Assembly: GCA_019096195.1 (NCBI GenBank)
Contig: JAGTXK010000076.1
Span: 124,001-188,000, forward strand
Direction: 5' to 3'
From: Boletus sp. NGJ
Lineage: Eukaryota > Basidiomycota > Agaricomycetes > Boletales > Boletaceae
Length of the DNA: 64,000 bases
In this document: piece after piece, positions 1 through 11,752 of the stretch
Layout: each line of letters starts with the position of its first letter
Numbering within the stretch: position 1 is the stretch's first letter
Notes under the pieces: generated by a model
Database searches by the model: none
The model's input: only the letters and a program-made list of their open reading frames with translations
Told to the model about the DNA's origin: nothing
Program-made: the position numbers and the translations under genes

Positions 1-790
1 GGCTGTACGTGGCTCCGTTGAAACATGTTTGGCATCGTAGATGGGACACAGAGGATTTTCGGCCATATGTCTGCTAAACGCCTCGTTGATTTGGCCGTGT
101 AGTGTAAGGAAAATCAGGATTCAGTGACGGCCCGATTCCGACTGACTCAGCGGGCGCTATTGTCGGTCTCAATTGTTGGAGCTTGATTACCGTATATGGT
201 CATTATGGCTTACTTAATCACGTTCCGACTCTACTTGCTTCGTCTCTTCCGACGCACCTCAGTTGCTTGTCATAGTCAACTGAGGTAAGACATCCTTTCT
301 ACACAGACTTATAGACTTTACTTACGTTCCTGTAGTCTTACACTTGCTACATCAATCACTGTCACTCAAGTCACCCAGATCCTCCAGTCAAACATCATTG
401 TTTGACTTAATTATCTTGTTCACTCGGCCATTATCATCTTGCATCATCTTGTACCAGTCCATTTGGATCCACTCGAATCTCACTTCGCTTATGTCACGCG
501 TTATGAGGAAGTTCCGAGTCAGTTGAGCAGGGATAGCATCGGGAGTTCATCAATTGGATTCGTGACTGGTAGACATCTCAAACATGTTTTATTGGTCACA
601 GGTGCACGGGGCACAGAACAGAACGTGTTGGTACTTAGGAAACCATCTTAATCCCCAAGGAGAACATACCTGTCAATGACTTTTCATGAGAATATCAGGG
701 TGCGTACCGAGCGTATAAAGGTTGCAGGGTGCTCTCTCTGTATCCCAGGCTCTCGTTGTATCGACGTTTCACAGCTCCATCATTCCCACC
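1..790. other. No gene seen; upstream of the eqolisin-like gene
   Basis: I find no convincing coding exon here. The reading frames are short and have no recognisable domain. The stretch just before 791 presumably holds the promoter and 5' leader of the following secreted-protein gene, but I see no single motif strong enough to name. Confidence 0.5.
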
Positions 791-1689
791 ATGATCTTCA
801 AGTTCGTTCATCTCAGCAACCTTTTCCTCGCCTTTGTTGCTCTGGCTCCCTCCCAGCTGGGGGCTCGTGGCGAAGATCTCCAGTCACAATCCTCCCACCA
901 ACCTCGGTCACCCGTTGGTGTTACCTTCTACACTACGTACAATTTTGACAGGGCTGGTGCTGTGTGCGTTGCTCAGCCTGGAGTTCGTATTATCCCCATG
1001 GTCCACAATCATGTTCGATCTCACTTCTTTTCCGACAGATTAATTTCGATATTATCACTGGTACCTTTAGGGTCCCCACCTTCACACCCGCTGTTATCAC
1101 TGGTGCCTTTGTTTGGGTTGGTATCGGCCATGAGGAATGCGGCCCTGTCCTCAGTGCTGGTATGAAGTTCAACATCGTTGGTAACACAGTCATATACTAT
1201 GGTAAGAGATGCCAAAATTCTAGTCCGGATTGGCTTTCATCATTCGTGCATTGAATAGCTGCGTTCGTGTTGACTACTGCCACAATCGAGTATGAGCTTA
1301 TCTACTACCCTATCTTCCCTGGTGACGAAATCAGGCTCACCGCTCATGCTGGCAACGTGCTTGGAGGTATTATGGTCGTTGAGAATCGCACCCCGGGCCG
1401 TGTCTGGGCGTTCTCGCGGAGATACAGCACTTTTAATCCTATTTGCGATACGACTGCTCAGTGGGCCGTCCAAAGCAGTCTGGCTGACTCGGTAAACGGT
1501 CCAGTATATGCTTCTTTGGCAAATTTTGACACCATAACCTTCTATGACACTGTTGCCTCTGGCCCCAACTCCGTCCCCTGCGTCCCGAGTGAGGATAACC
1601 TCCTCGACATTATGCGGGGTGACATACATCTCACGGAGACCTTGGTCCAGGGAAATACCCTCAGCGCCCGTTACCTCTCGAGCGGGTGA
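791..1689 (+). CDS. Eqolisin-like (peptidase G1) secreted protein, probably inactive
   Basis: Three exons (791-982, 1039-1201, 1259-1689) join in phase to about 261 codons. The N-terminus is a hydrophobic signal peptide starting MIFKFVHLSNLFLAF. The rest follows the glutamic-peptidase fold in order: AGAV, ITGTFRVPTF, WVGI, the IEYELIYYP strand (AWYEWYP in scytalidoglutamic peptidase), VVENRTPG, the ANFDTITF strand and a final LTETLVQGNTLSARY strand. In active members the catalytic Gln lies in an LQTG-like motif and the catalytic Glu in EWIVE. Here these read LSAG and QWAVQ, so both residues are replaced. I infer a secreted protein that keeps the beta-sandwich but not peptidase activity. The residue assignment is from remembered family sequence, without an alignment run. 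Confidence 0.75.
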
Positions 1690-1944
1690 CGCCAAGTGGT
1701 GGTTGCTTTTTGTAGGGAAAACCAACAAGGAATCATTACCAATAGCGTTGTTTGTGGATTTTCTAGGAAGATATCTTGACAGAAAGACATACGTACTATC
1801 ACTGCGATGCAAGCTGTATATTGCCAGGAAGCGGTAGTAACCTTAGCTGCTGGATATCGAAACTCGGACACACAATTGCCGCATCTGGTCATCTACTGTG
1901 TCGAAGAGTAAATACTGATCCGTTATCTTTGATTTCTTTGCCGA

Positions 1945-2600
1945 CAGGGAACTTTGACACTGTCATTGGTATATACCTTCACCGGGCCTTCGGGCAGCAG
2001 TAACAGTGGTTTCACTATTCCGCTTGGTATCGACGGCTTCACCTGCCCGAACGACTTCCAGGCTGGTATCGACTCTATTGGGGGCAACTTCTTTGATGGA
2101 GTGCCCTCGCGATGGTACAGTGGTGAGACATGCTGGATTTTTTAGTCCGAATTGGTTTTCATCATTCGTGCATCAAACAACTTGGCGCTGGCGTCACCAT
2201 CAAATTTCAATGGTGGTGACGTTATCATTGTAGTTGCTCCCTTTACGAATTTTGGCATAGTGGTCATTGACAATCGGACCACTGGCCATTTTCAATGTCA
2301 GGAAGTACTGCATGGACCTTTTCAGAATCCTCTTTGCAGAACGATACCGAGTGATTCGTCACAGTAGTCTTCGAGGGGAAGGATAGCGTTGAAACCCTTC
2401 CCCTCACGAATTTGAACAGCGTGACCTTCACTGACCCCAGTATCACTGGTGATAGCGACTTGCAACAACCCGCTTAGTGCCACTCTGCCATCTTTGACAT
2501 TTATTGTGTGGCAGGACAAGACAACTCTCAGTGCTCACGTCCGTCAACCACAGCGTAGATGGCCTCCTCGTCCAGTACCTCTCAGGCTAACCAAGTGATG
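1945..2600 (+). pseudogene. Decayed second eqolisin-like gene
   Basis: Downstream of the first eqolisin-like gene are pieces of a relative on the same strand. At 2005-2120 there is a GIDGFTCPNDFQAGIDS stretch, matching the WVGIDG...LQTGVDF region and keeping the Gln. At 2200-2345 there is a GGDVIIVV...VVIDNRTTGHF stretch, and at about 2364-2440 a VVFEGKDSVETLPLTNLNSVTF stretch. The last two lie in different frames with a stop between them, and no plausible intron of normal size joins them. I see no signal peptide of its own. It may be a broken tandem duplicate or the badly spliced 3' part of one longer locus. Confidence 0.5.
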
Positions 2601-2822
2601 GCGGGCGGTCATCTTTTAATTTGTGGGGAAAACCAGCAAGTTGTGATCATTTATACCAATAACCTGAGTGCTAGACAGAATACATATTTCGAAAGTAAGG
2701 ACCCCGATTACCATCTGCCTCAACTAAACCGAGGACCCCGGGACATTACACGTTAACATCCATCCCGTGTTTCGCCATCCCACAGGTTGACGTTTAACTC
2801 GCACTCGAACGCCCGACTCACG

Positions 2823-4495
2823 ATGGCTGATCCTACCAAAGCAGAGTCAGAAAAAGTATTCAACGTGCTCAGAGCACAGAAAGGGAACAAGGCTGGTCAA
2901 CTTCTAATCTCATAGTCCCACCTTCATGATCACCAACAGACATGCTTCGACTGTCAAGCCCGGAACCCAACCTGGTCAAGTGTCACTTTTGGTGTTTATA
3001 TATGCCTGGACTGCTCTAGCATACATCGGAATATGGGCGTGCATATCAGTTTCGTGCGGTCGGTGCAATATCTTCCTCTTCCATATGTCCTCAAACCTCC
3101 AGGGTAAACAGCTCGACGAATCTAGACAGTTGGCAACTGAACCAACTACGGACTATGAAAGTCGGTGGAAACGCATCCGCAACAGAATTCTTCACCCGTC
3201 ATGGCGGCGCCTCCCTCTTGAGTGACACCGACCCGAAGAACAAGTATTCGAGCAGAACTGCGGAGCTCTACAAGGAGGAGCTTGCTAAGCGTGTCAAGGA
3301 AGACTCCATCAAGTATGTACTACTGAATCCTGCACTTTCAAAAACGCTTATTCCAGTCGCTAGATTTCCGGCCCGGGTCGCTGTCGATGGAATTGACTTG
3401 TCCCAATTAACTGATTCCACACCGCAGGCGGAAGATGACTTCTTTTCCTCTTGGGACAAATCTGCTCCGGTTAAACCCTTGCCTCCCTCCACTACGACCA
3501 CAGCCCCGCCCGTCGTTGGTCGCCCTGTTTCCCGAATGGTAACATCAGCCTCTTTGCGGTCTACTTCATCCACAGTCAACAGCTCCGCGAAACTGGGTTC
3601 CTCACGTCTGAACTCTTCGGGGCCGGCTACTACTACCTCTACTAATGCCTCAGCCGCTGCGAAGAAGAGTAAGCTTGGAGGTCTTGGAGCGAAGAAGGCC
3701 GCCGCACCGATTGATTTTGCCGAGGCAGAACGCAAAGCTGCGGAGGAAGCTGAACGCATTAAGCAGCTTGGATACGATCGGCAGCGCGAGGGGGAAGAAG
3801 AACGTGCTAGACAGGCTGAGCAGGCTGCCCGAGCGGACGCGACAGCCAAACTTGCCAACACCAGCCTAACGACGACTGCGGTACCCGGCAGAGTGGATGT
3901 TCAGAGAGGAAATACCCAGGATCTTGAGAGGTTGGGAATGGGTTTCCGCAAGTTAGGCTTTGGTGGTGTTCCCGCTGCATCCCAGACGGTGTCCAGCGCG
4001 AGGTCTACGTGTGTATCCAACCATTACATCCTGGACCCCTCGGCTGAGAATATTCGTTACCTATAGCCCACCAGCGGAGGACTCACCCACGACGGCTCGG
4101 GAAAAGTTTGGAACTCAGAAGGCCATTTCTTCGGATATGTTTTTCGGACGAAATGATTACGATCCTACTTTCGTTGCCGAGTCGAAACAACGGCTGTCTA
4201 ACTTCCAAGGGGCAACCTCAATCTCTTCCAGTCAATACTTTGGTCGCGAAGAGGAAGAGGAACTCGAGCGCGGCGGGTCTGAGGGGCTTTTGGGTGACGG
4301 TAGCCTTGCGAATCTAGAGGTTGCTGCGAGAGATGCTATCGCCCGAGTGATGGCTAATCCTGAAGTTCAAAACGTGGGTGAGAGCATCCGAACGGGTGCA
4401 TTGAAGGTATGTACACTATCCTCCCGGTGTTTTGAATTTCCTTGACATGAACTACATAGCTTTCTGACTATTTGGCTCAAATGTCTCAACACTGA
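2823..4495 (+). CDS. Glo3-type ARF GTPase-activating protein
   Basis: ArfGAPs of the Glo3/ArfGAP2-3 class stimulate GTP hydrolysis on Arf1 during COPI vesicle uncoating at the Golgi. The N-terminal domain has the C4 zinc finger (CFDC near 2943, CLDC near 2995) and the arginine-finger motif [13 protein letters not shown]. It continues [19 protein letters not shown] over an intron at 3059-3111. The middle is Ser/Thr/Ala-rich with a charged helix. After an intron (4009-4066) comes the ISSDMFFGR motif typical of the Glo3 C-terminus. The last exon is 4460-4495. With exon 1 ending at 2891 the product is about 486 aa. That junction reads AAG|GC...CAG, so it is either a GC-AG intron or a one-base discrepancy, because the nearby GT donor at 2896 does not keep phase. 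Confidence 0.88.
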
Positions 4496-5455
4496 GTATT
4501 AAGTCTACAGCCGACCACACTGGATGCCGCTATACGATCTTGCATTGGAGACTTGATGGTGATATGTTCATTCTGGTATTGTTTAATAGGTGGATCGAAT
4601 AACGTTTTCCGGAAGTGCCTAAATGCCTTGCTTTTCGTGATAGATTTATTTAATTGGACACTTCTTCGACCGAGACATAAACTAGTGATGGGCAGGCGTT
4701 ATTCTGGTCTAGATATACAAGGGACAGGCCACCTGAGATATCGACTGAGAAACAAACGAAGCCTACGACTCGGTGCGACCAAGTACTGAGGTTGATATCA
4801 TCCTTGTCCACCAGCGTTAGCCTATTCGAACACGCTGAGAGCAAACACTGAGGTCCTCTCGCGCTTGCTCACGAAACATCGCGTCCATGGTGGCATAGGA
4901 GAGAAGAGTGCATATGATTTAGTTGTTCCGAGCTTGTTCGGCCTATTGGTACTGAGTACTGAACGTACTGAACAACCAACTCAGTACACTGCAATGGGGA
5001 AAGCGCGCGGCGGCATCATGGCGGCCCAGAATTGGCACCCCCCAAGCCGCTGACACATGGCTTGTACTTAATTGTCATCATCATGGCTTTTCCCAGCTTT
5101 CCCGGCTTCTCGCAAGTTTCGGATGGCCCTGGGTGTCGCAATGTTGAACGGTAGGTTCAAAATCATCATTGAATAGTGAGCGCCGCAATGCAACGCCATT
5201 GACTTGTCTGCGATTCGGCCCCTCCAGTTGTATGACAATCATGATATCAGTGAATCATGCCTGGGACATGATGCATGAAGGTAGGTTTCTGGCATTCCCC
5301 GGTCAGTGGATTACTTAATAAGCCCTGCTGAAATGTGCTTCAACATTAATTTTACACAATGTATTACGTGGACCAGTGCCGACACACCCTGTTCTCCCCG
5401 CGCCGCAGCTGGATAGCTGATTTACGCGCCCATGCAGTAGACTCGTTTCTCTATC
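4496..5455. other. Intergenic, no gene supported
   Basis: No frame here shows a domain or a convincing exon chain. Around 4950-4985 there is a small inverted repeat, GTACTGAG ... CTCAGTAC, with a loop of about 25 nt. The end of the stretch is the presumed promoter of the transporter gene. Confidence 0.5.
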
Positions 5456-7396
5456 ATGTCTTCCCAGAACCAAGCGACGTCCGAAACTGTCCCTTTACTG
5501 GGAGACTCTCGACCAGCTGGCCAGTCGAGCCGGAGTTTACCGAGGGTACGATTCAGATTTACACCGGAGATACTCCTTATTCCAGTCGCACTCGCAACAC
5601 GGCTGGCGGCTCTGATGCCGTCAACCACAATTCTCGAACTTGTACGACAAGCTGCCTGCAGGTTCTGGAACATATCACACGGTAATCCTGTCACTCTCCC
5701 AGCGGGTGGCCCGATCCCCCCTGAACTCTGCGATGCGCCCGAGGTAGAGCGGTATTTTGCGACCATTATCACAATACTTGGCGCGATAGAAGGCGTGTTA
5801 GGTGTGTTTATACCGCTTTCGACTGCTGCGGTTGCTCACAGGCATTCCAGTGATGGCTGGGTGTGGCATCATAAGTCGTATTTCATCCCACTACGGGAGG
5901 AAACCCGCCCTCTTACTCGTACTTATCGTCGGGATCATTGGGAGTTGCTTGATAGCCGGGTCACAGTATATGCCAAGTTGGCTCGCTGTCTGGGTCTTCC
6001 TTGTGGGGATACTATCAGGAATGTTCTCCAGCACGTCGATTTATGGTTATCTTGTCAACATGTACATTGTCGACGTATGCATGCCGGAAGATAGGTATGT
6101 TTCAAACTCACCTTCCTTGACGAGTCTTATTCCACCTTCAAGAACTACCGCGCTGAGTAAGATAGGAGGCTGGGGTGCGCTAGGTCCGGATCTCATGTGA
6201 AAAATTTGTGCCTCTTCACAGATAGTCTCTTTCAGGCACTTGTATATCATTTGCTCTTGGAGGATCCATTACAACGAAAACTGGCAACCCTCTAATCGTG
6301 TTCTACATGGCAGCTGCAATACTTGTTGCTACATTCACTTACGTTATTTCTGTCCTACCCGAATCTTTTCCGGAGGAAAAAAGAAACGCACTTTCCCTCA
6401 TGCGTCCGGAACCTTCTGTTGAGAGGCTCTCTACAGCACCCTTATACATTTTCAAACCACTGAAGATGTTCATACCAACTCGCAAATTGGACGGAACTCG
6501 CAATTGGCGACTCGTTTGGTGCGCTGTACACACTTTCGTGTTCGTGGTCGCCAATGCCTACTCTCCGGCCGCCTGGTTAATACTTTTCACGTCAAAATAC
6601 CACCTCACTCCTGCAGATGTGAGCATTAGCGTCGACCTGTCGCACTACAAGTTGATCTTATTTACTCTAGACTGGTCTTTTCCTCACTATCATCGCTGTC
6701 AGCGGCACGATCGTAATGATGCTGATTCTCCCAGCGCTCGTTCACCTTTTGCGCCCATACTACAGCCGACGAATCATACGTTCCCTCCCTACAGAAGAAG
6801 ATACCGGCAACGGCGAAGAACCAGAATTGGAGACCTCTGATCGTTTGGATGTACACTTGGCCTTTGTGGCATGTGTCGTCGCGGCAATCTTTGCCTTGAG
6901 TGCAGCCGCATCGAGAACGAGCCAAGCGTTGATCCTTTGTAAGCATTCGGTCACGATCAGTTCTTTTTCGTCTCCTCACAGGTACGATATAGCCGGCATT
7001 TGCTATGGATTTGCCTCCATACATATTCCTGCGATCCGCAGCCTAGTCGCTGGATCAGTTTCTCCACTGAAGCAAGGTGATATTTTGATATCACCTTGTA
7101 TGCGAGATTGGTACTGATTCCAGGGCCCCCTAGGAGAAGCATTGGCAGCTATCGAGATAGTCTCCAATGCAGGCGGTGCCCTCTCGCCGGTCATCATGGG
7201 TAGTATTTTCACCGCAACGATCAACACCACCCCTCTCCTCCTGTTCTATATCCACCTGGTAGGACCGCCGAACGCTCGAATCTGCTTGGCTCTCCGCTGA
7301 TTCCTTTTGTACATATAGGTCGTTGTCTTGATCAGTAGTGCGCTGCTATTCCTCGTTAGAGACGCGGATAGGTACCGGAAACCACATGAAGCGTAA
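5456..7396 (+). CDS. Major facilitator superfamily transporter
   Basis: Eight exons (5456-5801, 5842-6094, 6143-6183, 6236-6618, 6671-6938, 6993-7076, 7134-7258, 7319-7396) sum to 1578 nt, an exact 525-aa frame. The product is a multi-pass membrane protein with a cytoplasmic N-terminus. A loop rich in Pro/Gly follows the first membrane helix (around HGNPVTLPAGGPIPPELC). The MFS signature between helices 2 and 3 is SRISSHYGRKPALL, and CMPEDR lies near helix 4. The arrangement, a long first extracellular loop and the GxxSxxxGRK signature, recalls SLC46/TetA-like carriers; substrate and direction are unknown. A 41-nt exon (6143-6183) is needed to keep the frame. It is convergent with the ThDP-enzyme gene that ends at 7765. 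Confidence 0.85.
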
Positions 7397-7764
7397 CGCC
7401 AATCGCCGACCCGTGTAGCAGTGAACGTTTGTGAGACTCATTGAATGAGACTCGTTGGTGTACTATGCCTATGGGTTGGTGCTGAAAATTGTTGGACTTG
7501 TACAGTCTTGGCTCAAAAATCACTGATGGTACTCCAAATCAAGCTTCCACACTTCAAGAAGCTCTCATGCCCTATGTCCGACACATCATTGGCCAGGACA
7601 TGCGACTTTGGGCAGGTTCAATCGAGGTAGGATGTGTCGGCAGAAAAAGCATATTTCAACATCAACGTATTGGCAGGTCTGGACTCCAATGATCACAGTA
7701 ATATTACTTACAACAAAAATACTGGTTCTCTTTTCCCACTAGCACGTCACCTTCCACGCGCACA
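7397..7764. other. Intergenic between two convergent genes
   Basis: This is the 3' flank of both the MFS gene and the ThDP-enzyme gene. I see no coding signal in it. Confidence 0.5.
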
Positions 7765-9907
7765 TTAAATATTCTCCAACACGCAGTCCACCACCGCACA
7801 CCGTTGGTCCTCGACGACCACTCGCACCGCTTCCGCAATTGTCTCCTGCAACAACACCTGCGCGCTCTTCCCCTCCGTCGCAAGATTGACACTGATCTTC
7901 CGTCCCCATGCCCATCCATTCGATGCCGCCACCGCAATCTGAGAATAATCGGGACAATCCGGACCAAACCCAACTGTAAGCTGGTCTCCGACCGCGTTGG
8001 CGCCATGTCCCCTAGGGTGAACCCCAAGCATGGACAACTTGGGCGACTTCCAACCGCCATTGTTGAGCACGATGGTTAGGAAAGGCTACGTCACGTCAAA
8101 TAGCATCAACGACGGGCGCGACGCACACGAAGTCGAGACGGGCTTACCGTCTGATACCGTCTCGCCATCCAATATGCACTCGCTGGGACACCGAATAAAA
8201 AGGTGCCGTCGCCCACGATGGCTGCGACGAGCTCGTATCCCGTAACTTCCTTTCCTTTCTTTGTCACGCGCCCACCTAGGATAGATCCAATCCCTGCCCC
8301 AAGCGCCCAACCGAGCGAAGAACCACCAGAAGCAATGATTTCTCCAGGGATTTCAGGTTGCATGTGAGACCAAATCAGCGGATAGTTGGATATGCTTTCG
8401 TTCAGGATGAGCGTGTTCTCGCGAGCAATCCCTCTTGTTGTGATCACCTTGCGAAGCGTGCTCACAATCTGCGGTGTCGTATACGGTGTGAGACCACCTG
8501 AACTCGACGGTGCAGTTGGAAAAGACTCTGCAGCACGAAGTTGTGCCTTCCATTCGCGATGTAATTTTTGAATCCGTTCCGTCCGCTCGGACCAATCATT
8601 GGCGGGTTGGGTGCCAATAGCTTCCCGAAGTTGCGTGAGCGCAACGGCGGCGTCGGCGTGACAAACGAGGTCCGCTTCGTAGTGGTGCATACCAGTAGCT
8701 CGTTTAAGCGGGTCACCACTATCGATGACGTATACCTGCGCTGTCTCATTCGGTCGCTCGTATGCACCGTCCTTGTCTTTGTTCATCGGGATCCAAGCCA
8801 CCTCGGCGTCGACGACGAGGACCACATCCGCTGATTTCAGAAGTGGCGTCTGAGTCCCCGGCGCCAGATAAGAGAACCCAACGAGAAAGGGATGTGATGT
8901 GGGCAAGTTGGTCGCTGACAGACAGGTCAGGAAAACCGGGAGTGCAAGAATGCGCGATAGCGTGACGAGTGTGGGGAACGCCTGATGGTTTCGTCCAAGA
9001 TAGGACGTAATCAAAAGGGGTGCTGTTGCACCCAAGAGGGCGTCCGCAATCTGTCGCACCGCTAGAGACAGACCAAGTCGGTACCAGATATAATTGAGAA
9101 CGGGAGACACCGTACCTGAGTTCGGAAGTGCAGCTGGCTCAACAGATGGCCATTTGGTCAGTGTGATGCGCCTATCGAGTAATGACGAGTCTATTTCCTG
9201 CTCCATCGTTTCTCTCCGTCCCCAGAGGTACACAGGGCCCTTTGGCTCGCTCATTGCACTATAACATTCAGGTGAGCAAGACCCACGTGTGTCACGGAGC
9301 ACGGTGCGTACATCTGAAGTGCCCGTCGGACTTGGTGAGGTACACTCGCCGGAGAGCCGATTTGAGCTGCATAACGCATGTACTGGCGCACGATAGTTGG
9401 TTGATCGTGTACGTCTATAAACCCTTGCATCAGTACACCCGCGAAGCAGATGAGCCAAACGACGAGTACCCTTGTATCCAATGAATCCATTCATTGCGCG
9501 ACCCCGGGAGTTCACCCTCGCTGGTGAGCGGCGATGCGCCGGCATAAATCAAGATAGGCACTCGACCCCTATCTGCATTGTGAACAGCCCCCGCCAGGGC
9601 CTATGACGCCAAACATAAAAATGGCCACACGAGATATAAAGATGAGCCTCACCTGCGTCCCGACGTCTACGTGGACAATGACGGCAGCTGGCTTGCCAGT
9701 CACCTGTGCGTACCCTTGTGCAGCGCTCAATGCGACCATCTCATTGGGAGATGTCACGATTGTGAGTGCGTGGGTCCCGTTCGTCGCTCGCTGGCGCTCG
9801 AGCTCTTCCAGCATGGCCGGGTGGTCGGACCCCCAGTTGACAAAGACATGATCAATGCCCACCTGTGCCAGAGTGTGCAAGAAGAGGGAGGAGGTAGTTA
9901 GTACCAT
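7765..9907 (-). CDS. Thiamine-diphosphate-dependent decarboxylase/synthase-like enzyme
   Basis: The protein has the three-domain layout of the acetolactate synthase/benzoylformate decarboxylase superfamily. The N-terminal PYR domain (from 9907) carries the activating Glu in SPNEMVALSAAQGYAQ. The middle domain contains LLGATAPLLITSYLGRN. The C-terminal PP domain has ASGGSSLGWALGAGIG and the ThDP/Mg motif GDGTFLFG ... LNNGG. Exons read from 9907-9653, 9600-9471, about 9423-9312, about 9265-9122, about 9066-8107 and about 8087-7765. The substrate cannot be told. The junction after exon 2 is odd: the GGG run at 9469-9471 puts the only GT donor one base out of phase with the next exon, as if one G were extra (real frameshift or sequencing error). 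It is divergent from KTI12. Confidence 0.78.
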
Positions 9908-10515
9908 GATCTGGACCGTGTGACAGCTTGAAACAAACCCGAGAGCGCGGACGGATTTTCTACTTTCCGGGCATAGTATACACTGCATGTGGCATCTTGG
10001 GATCCGTACAGCATCATGGGTCGAATCTGACCATGGGAGCAAATACCATCATATGGTCTGCAGAGCTCTTGCTGACTAATGCGTGCCTTGTGCGACTATG
10101 TATGGGTCTAATAATATTTTCTTGTGAGTAGTTACTACCTCTACAGTTCGGTGCCGACAGCGAAAAGTTGTGCGTACCTCTCTCAAAGTTTTGATCCCGA
10201 GAAGAACGGGCGACGTCGTTCCCGACGCGGTTGAAAGACAATCTAGAGCCATGCTAGTCATTTTGTTGGACAGCGAACATACGCCGAATAGATGATTGGC
10301 ATAGTAAAATGGTACCAGTTAATCAGATGGGTCTACAGGCTGCTTTGTGGCTTCGAAAACGAATATGTGAGGCATAAAAGGCATTTGGGGTTGGAAGTAC
10401 GGGTTGATAGAAGAATTATAGAAAGACTCATAAGACCCCTGACAGCGTAGCCGACGTCCGCAACTAGTTTCATTAACTTTAACCATCGTCACCCGCCATC
10501 TTGATTCTTGATGGA
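9908..10515. other. Divergent intergenic region
   Basis: This lies between the ThDP-enzyme gene (minus strand) and KTI12 (plus strand) and so contains both promoters. I see no coding exon or clear regulatory motif. Confidence 0.5.
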
Positions 10516-11752
10516 ATGGCACTCATCACAATATCCGGGTATCCGTGCGCGGGCAAGTCCCATCGCGCGACGCAGATCAAAGACCATCTCGAACAGCGTC
10601 TCGCGGATCCCTTCTATACTGGCCCGTCGCTCACGGTGACCATCCTTTCTGACGACACGCTCAACATCCCACGCTCAGCGTACGACGGTGAGCCATTCGC
10701 TGATCGTGTGTGGGGCGGCCAACAAAACGAAGATGCATGACGACATGAATACAAATTCTCGAATACGTGAAGATAGTTCATCGGAAAAGCCAGCACGCGG
10801 GACGCTATTCACTGCTTTCCAGCGACATTTAGACAGCGACCGTATCGTCATCGTCGACTCGCTCAATTACATCAAGGGGTTCCGGTATCAGATGTACTGC
10901 GCTGCCAGGGAGGCCAAGGTCCGCGTGTGTACGGTACGTGGCTGGACACCATCCGCCGTTCCTTGCTTCTCGTTTCCCTCTTCCTTTTCGCTCCGTGGTT
11001 GAATCATGTCGGTCTTCTGACTGACAGAGAAGTAGGTCTATGTAATCGCACCACCTGAACAATGTCGCGAATGGAACAAGCTGCGGGAAGATGGACGATT
11101 GTATGCTCCTGGAACGTGAGCTCTTTTGGCACTTCGCTGTCGATCGAATGCTTGACCCCCTTCCGTTAGCTTGGATAACCTCATCCAACGATACGAGGAG
11201 CCATCCTCGATGGTTCGGTGGGACTCGCCGCTTTTTACCGTACCCTGGACAGACCCTGATGTGCCCGGCGACGACATCTGGCGCGCAGTCACACAGGGCC
11301 TCGTCAAGCCTCCAAATACGGGGACACAAGCGGTACGTGGCACATCCGTTTACTTATCGTTCATGGGACATCTTCCATTGCTCATTCTCGGACATGTTCA
11401 CATACAGGTCGCCAAAGCACCGACAGACGCGCTTCACACGCTCGAAAGCACCACCACCGCGCTCGTCGCTGCCATCGTCGCCGCCCAATCGGCCTCCTCT
11501 TCGGCCGGGGGCACCATCTCGCTCGACATCCCCACATCCGCGCCGTCGACCCCGCTCACACCCCGCATCACCCTCCCACCGCGCTACCTCACCTTCTCGG
11601 AACTCCAACGTCTCAAGCGCCAATTCGTCACAATTCATAAACGTGCTATTACGCTCGGGACCACAGAAAAAGGCAAGGTAGATTGGAGCGAAGAGAGCGT
11701 GGCGCGAAAGTTTGTGGTGTATCTTGAGGAGAACGTTTGCTTGAAGCTTTGA
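10516..11752 (+). CDS. KTI12: KTI12, Elongator-associated P-loop protein
   Basis: KTI12 is a PSTK-like P-loop ATPase that regulates Elongator, the complex that modifies wobble uridines of tRNA. Five exons (10516-10687, 10773-10933, 11036-11115, 11170-11332, 11408-11752) give an exact 306-aa frame. The Walker A motif is at the N-terminus, ISGYPCAGKS. The family block IVIVDSLNYIKGFRYQMYC follows, then APPEQCREWN, and LIQRYEEPSSMVRWDSPLF. The C-terminal helix begins LQRLKRQFVTIHKR. All of these match yeast Kti12 in order and spacing. The ATG at 10516 is the first one in frame; an earlier ATG at 10511 is out of frame. The Ala/Ser/Pro-rich insert near 11470-11560 is longer than in yeast. Confidence 0.92.

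Noticed and set aside
1240-1812. 190-aa open frame on the minus strand
   Set aside because: It is antisense to the third eqolisin-like exon and has no domain; the plus strand explains the sequence.
3268-3861. 197-aa minus-strand frame rich in Ala/Ser
   Set aside because: It is antisense to the low-complexity middle of the ArfGAP gene and shows only compositional openness.
8106-9545. A single 479-aa minus-strand protein
   Set aside because: The frame reads through at least three introns. The N-terminal part of that translation is intron or wrong frame, and the true exons recover conserved ThDP-enzyme blocks.
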